Assembly: GCA_041082245.1 (NCBI GenBank)
Contig: JBDOIE010000006.1
Coordinates: forward strand, 1-64,000
Direction of reading: 5' to 3'
Source of the DNA: DAOTVY01 sp041082245
GTDB taxonomy: Bacteria > Chloroflexota > Chloroflexia > DTKN01
DNA length: 64,000 nt
The notes beneath the pieces were generated by a model, which was not told the origin of the DNA, ran no database searches, and saw only the letters and a list, made by a program, of their open reading frames with translations. This document shows, piece after piece, positions 31,836-38,475 of this stretch. Numbering within the stretch: position 1 is the first letter of the stretch; every line of letters begins with the position of its first letter. A program made the translations under genes and the position numbers.

Positions 31836-33173
31836 TTGGAATCGCACGTTTTCTTGCGGCGCGCTTCTTTCCCTCATCCAACAGCGGTCCGGGGCGAAGG
31901 CGTCTACCTGTGGGACGCGGCCGGCCGGCGCTACCTCGATGGCTCCGGAGGGCCGGTGTGTGTGAACATCGGGCACGGCGTCCAGGAGGTCGCACGCGCG
32001 ATGGCCGAGCAGGCCCAGGCCGTCGCCTATGTCCATGGCACCCTTTTTACGACCGCTGCCCTGGAAACGTACAGCGCCCGGCTGGCACCCCACGTGCCGA
32101 TGGACCGCCCGCGCTTCTACTTCCTCACGAGCGGTTCGGAGGCGGTCGAGGCGGCGATCAAGTTCGCCCGCCAGCTGCAGGTAGCCCGCGGGGAAGTTTC
32201 GCGCGAGGTCGTGATCGCGCGCTGGGGATCGTACCACGGGGCTACCCTGGGGGCGCTCGCCGTGACGGGAAAGCCTTCTATGCGCCGGCTTTTCGCCCCC
32301 CTGTTCCGCGACCAGCCGCACATCCCGCCCCCTTACTGTTACCGCTGCCCGTTCCACACCACCCACCCGGAGTGTGACCTCGCGTGTGCCCAGGCGCTGG
32401 AGACCGAAATCCTGCGCCAGGGGCCGGAGCGCGTGGCGGCGTTCCTTGCCGAACCGGTGAGCGGCGCCACCCTGGGGGCAGTCGTGCCGCCGCCCGGCTA
32501 CTGGCCCCGCGTCCGGGAGATCTGCGACCGCTATGGGGTGCTCTTGATCGCCGACGAGGTGATGACCGGCTTCGGGCGCACCGGAAAATGGTTCGGCATC
32601 GAGCACTGGGGAGTCCAGCCCGACCTGATGACGCTGGGGAAAGGGGCTACCGGTGGGTATTTCCCGCTTTCCATCCTCGCTGTGGCGGAAGCGCATGTCC
32701 GTACGGTCATCGAGGCCCACGGGGATTTTCAGCACGGCGGGACCTTCTCGCACCACGCGGTCGGCGCGGCGGCCGCGCTGGCGACGCTGGATTACCTGGA
32801 AAAGCACGATCTCGTGGCGGCCGCGGCTTCCCGCGGGGCGTATCTGGGCGCACGCCTTCGGGAGAGATTGGAAGATCTCCCCCACGTGGGCCAGGTGCGT
32901 GGCCTGGGGATGATGTGGGGAATCGAGTTCGTGGCCGACCGGGAAAGCCGTGCCCCGTTCCCGCCCGAGGCCCACGTGGCACAGCGGATCTGCGACCGGG
33001 CGTTCGAGCATGGACTGATCCTCTATCCCGGCCACGGAGGGGCGGACGGGATCCGTGGAGACCACTTCATGGTCGCACCGCCCTTTGTCATCACCGAGGC
33101 CCAGATCGACGAACTTGTCGATCGCCTCGCCGAGGCATGCCTGGAGGTTTTCTCCCACCTCTCCCCGGGCTAA
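31836..33173 (+). CDS. class III aminotransferase (omega-aminotransferase-like)
   Basis: 445 residues, fold type I PLP enzyme. The PLP lysine is K269 in LGKGATGGYFP, and the DE pair is in LLIADEV. Like the first aminotransferase of the operon it has a Cys-rich loop (C168, C171, C180, C184). The start is TTG at 31836, set by AAGGAGG with 8-base spacing; no ATG or GTG fits as well. It is the last gene of the Lrp operon. Family members handle beta-alanine, 4-aminobutyrate, diaminopelargonate and other omega-amines. Confidence 0.83.
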   Translation: MESHVFLRRASFPHPTAVRGEGVYLWDAAGRRYLDGSGGPVCVNIGHGVQEVARAMAEQAQAVAYVHGTLFTTAALETYSARLAPHVPMDRPRFYFLTSGSEAVEAAIKFARQLQVARGEVSREVVIARWGSYHGATLGALAVTGKPSMRRLFAPLFRDQPHIPPPYCYRCPFHTTHPECDLACAQALETEILRQGPERVAAFLAEPVSGATLGAVVPPPGYWPRVREICDRYGVLLIADEVMTGFGRTGKWFGIEHWGVQPDLMTLGKGATGGYFPLSILAVAEAHVRTVIEAHGDFQHGGTFSHHAVGAAAALATLDYLEKHDLVAAAASRGAYLGARLRERLEDLPHVGQVRGLGMMWGIEFVADRESRAPFPPEAHVAQRICDRAFEHGLILYPGHGGADGIRGDHFMVAPPFVITEAQIDELVDRLAEACLEVFSHLSPG

Positions 33174-33214
33174 GGCCCTGACGCAGGAACACAAGCGTCA
33201 TTGCCCCGTCCTTC

Positions 33215-33350
33215 CCCCTTTGGGTGAAGCCGTGAACCCCTTCTCGCCCCCTGCTGCGCGGCGGGAGAGAAGCCACGGGGACCGGGCGGGCAAAGTCCCT
33301 CTCTCCTCTTCGCCGAACGGCGAGCGGCGTAGAGGAAGGGGTCGGGAGTG
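33215..33350. repeat. hairpin-rich intergenic segment
   Basis: Two imperfect stem-loops: ttctc..gagaa around 33230-33271 and a ccct..cctct/agagg..aggg structure near 33296-33343. They could end the aminotransferase operon message or be remnants of a repeat family. No T-run follows. Confidence 0.4.
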
Positions 33351-33410
33351 AGCCGAGGCCCGGGCAGAGAGGCTTCCGTCCCAACTCGTGTCCGCACGTC
33401 CAAAGGCAAC

Positions 33411-33439
33411 TTGCGTATTTGGCCCCGCTCCTGTATAAT
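33411..33439 (+). promoter_or_regulatory. promoter of pyrD
   Basis: TTGCGT (33411-33416), 17 bases, TATAAT (33434-33439). The predicted start site (about 33446) is at or just before the ATG at 33448, which would make a leaderless or nearly leaderless message if that start is used. Confidence 0.7.
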
Positions 33440-33449
33440 GGGGCCAAAT
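33417..33449. promoter_or_regulatory. inverted repeat enclosing the pyrD -10 box
   Basis: atttggcccc (33417-33426) and ggggccaaat (33440-33449) are perfect 10-base arms separated by 13 bases that contain the -10 hexamer. The left arm lies upstream of the start site, so the pair cannot fold in the message and is more likely an operator for a DNA-binding repressor. Confidence 0.6.
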
Positions 33450-34512
33450 GTGCGGGATGATGCCGCTGACAGAAGCCCGACCTGGGCGTGGGGAAGAAGG
33501 ATTGACGCCCGATCTAGAGGTTGACCTGGCGCCTCACTGTCCACGAGAACTCCGACTGCGTAATCCGGTGATGGTCGCTTCGGGCTGTTTCGGCTACGGC
33601 CTGGAGTACGCCCACCTCCTGGACGTGCAGCGACTGGGAGCAATCGTCACCAAGGGCACGACGTTGCGCCCGCGGGCCGGCAATCCCCCTCCCCGGCTCG
33701 TGGAGACCCCCTCGGGCCTGTTGAACTCCATCGGGCTGCAGAACCCGGGCGTGGAGAAGGTGGTGGTGGAGTATGCGCCGGTGTGGGCGCAATGGGCCGT
33801 GCCGGTCCTGGTGAACATCGCCGGCGAGACGGTCGAAGAATATGCCGAACTGGCGCGTCGCCTGGACGAGGTCCCCGGAATCGCCGGACTGGAAGTGAAC
33901 ATCTCCTGCCCGAACGTGGACGCCGGAGGCCTGGCGTTCGGCACAGACCCGAGGACGGCAGCGGAAGTGACCCGCGCCGTACGGCGGGCGACCTCGCTTC
34001 CGCTTCTGGTGAAACTGACGCCGAACGTGGGGGACATCGTTGCGGTGGCCCGCGCGGTCGCCGAGGAAGGCGCGGACGCCCTGACGCTCATCAATACCTT
34101 GCGCGGGATGGCGATAGACGTCGAGGCGCGACGTCCCGTACTCCCCAGGGCAATCGGCGGGCTCTCGGGGCCGGCCATCCGGCCTGTTGCTCTGGCGATG
34201 GTCTACGAGGTCGCCGGAGCGGTGGACGTCCCGGTCGTAGGCGTCGGGGGCATCATGAACGCCCGCGATGCGCTCGAGTTTCTGCTCGCGGGAGCGACCG
34301 CGATCCAGATCGGGACAGCCTGTTTCCTCGATCCACAGGCTCCGCTGCGCGTGTTGGACGGGATGATCGCCTGGATGGAGAAAGAAGGCGTGCGGACCGT
34401 TGAGGAACTGATCGGCGCTGGGAGACAGAAAGGAGGACTCGGTGGCGATCTGGGCAATCGCCCATCGGGGCGCTTCGGACAAGGCGCCGGAGAACACCCT
34501 GGCAGCCTTTGA
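33448..34512 (+). CDS. pyrD: dihydroorotate dehydrogenase (class 1)
   Basis: A 354-residue flavoprotein that oxidises dihydroorotate to orotate in pyrimidine synthesis. The FMN-binding barrel is clear: SGCFGYGLEYAHL, NSIGLQNPG, NISCPNVDAGG with the class 1 catalytic cysteine C154, KLTPNVGDI, and GVGGIMNARDAL with the phosphate site. Class 1B enzymes need a PyrK partner, which is not in the window. The start at 33448 is uncertain; ATG codons at 33457 and 33460 and a later TTG are alternatives, since family homology begins near residue 23. The C-terminal tail runs 71 bases into the next gene, a longer overlap than usual. Confidence 0.9.
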   Translation: MCGMMPLTEARPGRGEEGLTPDLEVDLAPHCPRELRLRNPVMVASGCFGYGLEYAHLLDVQRLGAIVTKGTTLRPRAGNPPPRLVETPSGLLNSIGLQNPGVEKVVVEYAPVWAQWAVPVLVNIAGETVEEYAELARRLDEVPGIAGLEVNISCPNVDAGGLAFGTDPRTAAEVTRAVRRATSLPLLVKLTPNVGDIVAVARAVAEEGADALTLINTLRGMAIDVEARRPVLPRAIGGLSGPAIRPVALAMVYEVAGAVDVPVVGVGGIMNARDALEFLLAGATAIQIGTACFLDPQAPLRVLDGMIAWMEKEGVRTVEELIGAGRQKGGLGGDLGNRPSGRFGQGAGEHPGSL

Positions 34513-35149
34513 GCGCGCGCTCGAACAGGGAGCAGACGCCCTCGAATGCGATGTGCACCTATCCGCCGACGGCGAGGTGATCGTCATCCACGACGAGACG
34601 GTCGATCGCACGACCGATGGCCACGGGGCGGTGGCCGAAATGAGTTTGGCCGAACTGCAGCGTCTGGATGCCGGGGCCTGGAAGGATCGGCGCTTCGCTG
34701 GCCAGCGGATCCCGACCCTGGGCGAAGTTTCGGACCTCGTCCGTGGCCGGGCCCATCTCTTTGTCGAGCTGAAAGGGGCTTCCCCGGAGCTCCCGGCCCG
34801 GGTGGTGCAGGTGCTGCGGGAAAGAGGCATTGCCGAGCAGGCGTGGTTGTTCGCAGACGAGCGTCCGGTGCTGGAAGCGTTGCGAGAACTTGCGCCCGAG
34901 ATGCACGTCCGCTGGCGCGAGGGTATGGAGTCGGGGGACTTTGTCCTGACCTGGCCCGAGCGGCTGACCGAAGCTACAGTGGCTGTGTTCCGGGAACGTG
35001 GACTTCGTATTTTCACCACGATCCGGGACCAGATCGGGAACAACGAGGCGCGGGTGATCGCGGCGCGAATGGTGGAACTGAAAATCGACGGCATCATCTG
35101 CAACCGGATATGGTTGCTCCGTGAGGTGTTCGGTTCGGCAGTCCCTTGA
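34442..35149 (+). CDS. glycerophosphodiester phosphodiesterase
   Basis: A 235-residue GDPD-family TIM-barrel enzyme that hydrolyses glycerophosphodiesters to glycerol-3-phosphate and an alcohol. The N-terminal IAHRGASDKAPENTL has the catalytic histidine and metal site, followed by ECDVHLSADGEVIVIHDETVDRTT (second His) seen in pieces across residues 35-60, and FVELKG. The start is GTG at 34442, set by AAAGGAGGACTCG. It overlaps the 3' end of pyrD by 71 bases. No signal peptide, so probably cytoplasmic. Its link to pyrimidine synthesis is unclear. Confidence 0.88.
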   Translation: MAIWAIAHRGASDKAPENTLAAFERALEQGADALECDVHLSADGEVIVIHDETVDRTTDGHGAVAEMSLAELQRLDAGAWKDRRFAGQRIPTLGEVSDLVRGRAHLFVELKGASPELPARVVQVLRERGIAEQAWLFADERPVLEALRELAPEMHVRWREGMESGDFVLTWPERLTEATVAVFRERGLRIFTTIRDQIGNNEARVIAARMVELKIDGIICNRIWLLREVFGSAVP

Positions 35150-35337
35150 GCGCGGCCGCCGAGCGTCACGAACGCGTGGCTAGGTCGCCAGAGTACCGCT
35201 GATCCTGTTGGGGCTTTTTCCGGCTGTGAGGCCGCGCTGTAGCTTCCCCGGTGCGTCACTCGATCCAAGCAGCCTGCACCAGCCGTGCGGGTTTTCAGGC
35301 GCCATCGGAGAGCGAGCCCCATGCCGTTAGAGGGCGG

Positions 35338-35575
35338 GGCTTTCCTGTTTTCCAACGGAGAAGGCTGGAGGTCGAGGTATCGACATCCCGAGCGCGCCGT
35401 GAAGAGGTCGTCCGAGCGGCCCAGGGGATGCGCTGGCCGCCTTTCGGGTTTCGATACGTGGCTCGCCGCGCGTGCCGTTATCCTTCGATACGAGATCCCG
35501 AAGGTGCCGGTAGCAGGCAGGCTTCGGGTGAGGATCGGCCCACGTTACGGCCCCCTGTTGCGACACAGGAAAGCC
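35338..35575. repeat. dispersed intergenic repeat, copy B
   Basis: Bounded by a perfect 11-base inverted repeat, ggctttcctgt (35338-35348) and acaggaaagcc (35565-35575). The interior shares several blocks with 6065-6325. The right block (about 35505-35552) matches copy A at about 39 of 48 positions. Terminal inverted repeats without a coding gene fit a MITE-like element, but no target-site duplication was established. Confidence 0.55.
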
Positions 35576-35617
35576 GCGGGGTTGTGGGCACCTTGCTGGC
35601 GTGAGGACCGCTGGCTG

Positions 35618-35626
35618 TGGTATAAT
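35618..35626 (+). promoter_or_regulatory. extended -10 promoter of the ferredoxin gene
   Basis: TGG followed by TATAAT (35621-35626). No -35 at standard spacing; a TTGCTG lies 22 bases upstream. It resembles an extended -10 promoter. Confidence 0.5.
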
Positions 35627-35667
35627 GGGACTTGTACGGGATCGCTTGCATACCCGGGAGGTGTACG

Positions 35668-35937
35668 ATGGCCTTCAAGATCACGGAAGACTGCATCGCC
35701 TGCGGCGCGTGCGAACCGGAGTGCCCGAACAAGTGCATCAGCGAAGGGGATCCGATCTATGTCATCGATCCCGCTCGCTGCACGCAGTGTGTGGGCTTTT
35801 TCGACACCCAGCAGTGCGCCGCCGTCTGTCCGGTAGACGCCTGCGTCCCGGACCCGGACCACCCGGAAACGATCGACGAACTGAAGGCCAAGTACCAGAG
35901 ACTTCATCCCGGGCGGGCACCCACGGGCGGCTGGTAA
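35668..35937 (+). CDS. 2[4Fe-4S] ferredoxin (YfhL-like)
   Basis: 89 residues. Cysteines are arranged as CxxCxxCxxxC (CIACGACEPECP) and CxxCx8CxxxC (CTQC, then CAAVCPVD), the pattern of the YfhL/alvin-type ferredoxins with an insertion in the second motif. It is a small electron carrier with two iron-sulfur clusters. The ATG at 35668 follows GGGAGGTGTACG. It stands before a zinc-ribbon gene and has its own extended -10 promoter. The electron partner cannot be read from context. Confidence 0.9.
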   Translation: MAFKITEDCIACGACEPECPNKCISEGDPIYVIDPARCTQCVGFFDTQQCAAVCPVDACVPDPDHPETIDELKAKYQRLHPGRAPTGGW

Positions 35938-35977
35938 AGCCTGCACGGCCCCGAAGCACCGCCAGGAGGGCTTTCCC

Positions 35978-36577
35978 TTGGTCGTATCCGGCTCTCCCCG
36001 CTGTCCGTCCTGCGGCGCGGACCTGGGCTGGGGGGAGAAGGAATGCCCCTACTGCGGCACGGTGCTGTTCCCCCGGAAGCCCGCCCTCCCTGGGGGCATC
36101 CTGAGCGGGCCTTTCCCGCGCCGCCTGCGTGTCGAGCGGCGAGGACTCTTGCGGGCCCAGCACGCGCTCTACGATGGCGAGATCTACCTGGGGAGCTTTA
36201 CCCAGAGCTGGCCGGCTGGGGTACGCTTCTCCTCCCCGCAAGGGTATCGCTACCGTACCCTGCGCAAGCGGCTGTTTCGGCTTGTGCTGCACTGGAAGTG
36301 CGGGCCACAGCTCGTCGCGTGGGTGGAACAACCCTACCCCTGGATCCGGCGTTACCGGTTGCAGTACGGCGGGGCCTCATACTGTCTGAGCGCCCTGTCG
36401 CCGATGTCCCTTTCCTTCGTGCTTCGAGACGAGTCGGACCGATATCTGGCGGAACTCCGGCCGGCCTCGCTCTTTCGTCCCCCTTCTATCACAGTGCACG
36501 CCCCGCTTGCGCTGGAGCTTCTGGCACTGGCCTATGCCACAGCGCTCGTCTTCTGGCGGCAGGCGGGAAGCGCCTAA
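35978..36577 (+). CDS. zinc-ribbon protein of unknown function, possibly with a LURP/tubby-like domain
   Basis: 199 residues. The N-terminus has a CPSCG...CPYCG zinc ribbon (about residues 9-28). The remainder is strand-rich with many aromatic residues and ends in a hydrophobic segment (ELLALAYATALVFW) that could be a single membrane or packing helix. The layout is reminiscent of the LURP-one/scramblase-like tubby fold, but this is a weak impression. The start is TTG at 35978, set by AGGAGGG with 8-base spacing. It overlaps the convergent DnaJ-type gene by 4 bases. Confidence 0.6.
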   Translation: MVVSGSPRCPSCGADLGWGEKECPYCGTVLFPRKPALPGGILSGPFPRRLRVERRGLLRAQHALYDGEIYLGSFTQSWPAGVRFSSPQGYRYRTLRKRLFRLVLHWKCGPQLVAWVEQPYPWIRRYRLQYGGASYCLSALSPMSLSFVLRDESDRYLAELRPASLFRPPSITVHAPLALELLALAYATALVFWRQAGSA

Positions 36578-37545
36578 GAACGTGTGCGGCGCAGCTCGGC
36601 TAACCGCTGGAAGAGTTGTCGTTCTTCCGGGGAAAGGTCGCAAGGCAGCCGCACGGATACCGTCGCGTACAGGTCGCCGTACTGGCCCGGAGCCTTGAGC
36701 TTGGGCATACCCTGTCCGCGCAACACGAAGGTCCGGCCGTTCTGCGTCTCCGGAGGGATACGGAGCCGCAGGCGGGTCCCCTTGAGCGTGGGAACGTCGA
36801 CCTCCCCCCCGAGGATCGCTGTATAGAGGTCGAGGGGGAGCTGAAGGTACAGGTCGTCCCCTTTACGCTCGAAGTGCGGGTGAGGGCTGATGTGGATGAC
36901 CAAGTAAAGGTCTGCGCCTCCATCGCCGGCCGCGATATGCACCCGCGAACCGTTGTCCACACCGGGCGGGATCTTGACCTCGAGCCGGCGCACACGTCCG
37001 TCGGCCTCCTGCAACTGGATCACGCGCTGTGTGCCGCGGTAGGCCTCTTCGAGCGTGATCTCCACCGGCTGCTCCAGGCTGGGCGCGCGTGCGGCGCGCC
37101 GGGCGGTCGTCCGGCGCGTGCGTGCCCCTGTGGGCATCCCCCCGAAGAAAAAGGAGAAAAAGTCCGAGAAGGGGCTTTCGCCGAAGATCTCCTGCAGTTC
37201 TTCGGGCGTCACAGTACGGTACTGAAACCCTCCCCCCGGCTGGCCGGCCCAGGCACCGCCAGGCGCCCAGCCGAAGGGCCACGAGGCCGCGTCCCCACCG
37301 GCCCGCTGCCACTGCTCGAACTCCTTCCATCGGCTGCCCAGTTCGTCGTAACGGCGGCGCTTCTCAGGGTCGCTCAACACCTCGTAGGCCTCGTTGATCT
37401 CTTTGAAGCGCTCTTCCGCCGCTTTGTCCCCCGGGTTCATATCCGGGTGGTATTTGCGCGCGAGTCGCCGGTAGGCCTTTTTGATATCCGCCTCGCTCGC
37501 ATCCCGCGGTACACCGAGGATCTGATAATAGTCCTTGTACTCCAT
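36574..37545 (-). CDS. cbpA: DnaJ-type co-chaperone without zinc finger (CbpA-like)
   Basis: 323 residues. The J domain (1-70) has HPD at 33-35, which stimulates DnaK ATPase. A glycine/phenylalanine-rich linker follows (about 80-135), then two C-terminal substrate-binding beta-domains (LEVKIPPGVDNGSRV, FVLRGQGMPK). The four CxxCxGxG repeats of DnaJ proper are absent, so it is a type II/CbpA-like co-chaperone. The ATG at 37545 follows GGTGAGGAAGCG. It has its own promoter. DnaK is not in the window. Confidence 0.9.
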   Translation of the reverse strand: MEYKDYYQILGVPRDASEADIKKAYRRLARKYHPDMNPGDKAAEERFKEINEAYEVLSDPEKRRRYDELGSRWKEFEQWQRAGGDAASWPFGWAPGGAWAGQPGGGFQYRTVTPEELQEIFGESPFSDFFSFFFGGMPTGARTRRTTARRAARAPSLEQPVEITLEEAYRGTQRVIQLQEADGRVRRLEVKIPPGVDNGSRVHIAAGDGGADLYLVIHISPHPHFERKGDDLYLQLPLDLYTAILGGEVDVPTLKGTRLRLRIPPETQNGRTFVLRGQGMPKLKAPGQYGDLYATVSVRLPCDLSPEERQLFQRLAELRRTRS

Positions 37546-37579
37546 CGCTTCCTCACCTATCCCTACAGTGTCGTGTACG

Positions 37580-37608
37580 ATTCTACCATACCCGCCACGG
37601 TTTCACAA
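37580..37608 (-). promoter_or_regulatory. promoter of the cbpA-like gene
   Basis: On the minus strand TTGTGA (37608-37603), 17 bases, TAGAAT (37585-37580) with TGG just before the -10. Confidence 0.65.
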
Positions 37609-37731
37609 CCGGAGCTCCGGTTTCCAACGAACTGTCCCATGGTGGCGAGGCGAACACAGCGATTTTCGAAGGGGGCTGGGTACCATGGGCTTCCGATCTG
37701 GGCCAGCGGGGGCTATGGTTTCACAACTCGC

Positions 37732-37760
37732 TTGCAGAACGCAGACCTCTGTGGTATCCT
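37732..37760 (+). promoter_or_regulatory. promoter of the HIT-family gene
   Basis: TTGCAG (37732-37737), 17 bases, TATCCT (37755-37760) with TGG before the -10. The start site near 37767 leaves about 40 bases to the ATG. Confidence 0.65.
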
Positions 37761-37806
37761 TTGAGGCAAGAAGTTGCCGGCATCGTACATCTCCCGCGAG
37801 GTGGAA

Positions 37807-38307
37807 ATGGAACGGATGTTTACCCCCTGGCGCATGGCTTACATCGCCGGTCCGCACGAGCGCGGCTGCATCCTGTGCGAGAAACCGGGCGAGGACAAAG
37901 ACCGCGATAACCTGATCGTGTACCGCGGGGAGCAGTGCTACGTGCTCCTGAACCTGTACCCCTACAACAACGGCCATCTGATGATCGCCCCCTACGCGCA
38001 CATCGCAACTCTGGAAGACCTTCCCCCGGAAACGGCTGCGGAAATGATCCACCTCACGCAGAAGAGCATCCGGGCGCTCCGGCGCGCGCTTTCGCCGCAC
38101 GGCTTCAATATCGGTATGAACCTGGGCCGAGTGGCCGGAGCCGGTATCGCCGATCACGTGCATCTCCACGTTGTCCCCCGGTGGCAGGGCGACACGAACT
38201 TTATGCCGCTGATCTGTGGTACCAAGTTGATCCCCGAATGGCTCGACGAGACGTACGAGAAACTCTACCGCGCATTCCAGGACCTGGAAAGGAACCCCCA
38301 GGACTGA
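37807..38307 (+). CDS. HIT-family nucleotide hydrolase/transferase
   Basis: 166 residues with the histidine triad HVHLHVV near residues 118-124 and the preceding GFNIGMNLGRVAGAG segment. The N-terminal CILC, with the triad region, resembles the zinc-containing HIT subgroup close to Ap4A phosphorylase-like proteins. These enzymes hydrolyse or phosphorolyse dinucleotides or nucleotide conjugates. The ATG at 37807 has a modest ribosome site (GAGGTGG); a second ATG three codons on is possible. It lies between its own promoter and that of nusA. Confidence 0.88.
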   Translation: MERMFTPWRMAYIAGPHERGCILCEKPGEDKDRDNLIVYRGEQCYVLLNLYPYNNGHLMIAPYAHIATLEDLPPETAAEMIHLTQKSIRALRRALSPHGFNIGMNLGRVAGAGIADHVHLHVVPRWQGDTNFMPLICGTKLIPEWLDETYEKLYRAFQDLERNPQD

Positions 38308-38320
38308 GCGGCGCGAGTGT

Positions 38321-38349
38321 TTGCAAAACGTCGCTAAACGTGCTATACT
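38321..38349 (+). promoter_or_regulatory. promoter of the nusA-infB operon
   Basis: TTGCAA (38321-38326), 17 bases, TATACT (38344-38349). Transcription would begin near 38356. Confidence 0.75.
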
Positions 38350-38367
38350 ATGGGCAACAGCCGTTCG

Positions 38368-38394
38368 AAAGTGGGGTTGCCCCACTTTTCTTTT
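38368..38394 (+). terminator. terminator-like hairpin in the nusA leader (attenuator candidate)
   Basis: aaagtgggg (38368-38376) and ccccacttt (38380-38388) pair perfectly with a 3-base loop and are followed by TCTTTT. It sits about 12 bases after the expected start site and 80 bases before the nusA ATG, so it would stop transcription early unless overcome. Confidence 0.7.
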
Positions 38395-38475
38395 GTCCGG
38401 CCCCGGCAAGACCAGGAAGGTTAGGTAAAACGGACGTCGAATCGCTCCTTTGGGGACGGGCGACGAGGTGATAGG

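Larger units (their letters stand above)
35150..35667. other. 518-base gap with repeat copy B and a promoter
   Basis: No supported protein gene. It holds the diverged repeat (35338-35575) and the promoter of the ferredoxin gene (-10 at 35621-35626). No RNA gene was recognised. Confidence 0.55.
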
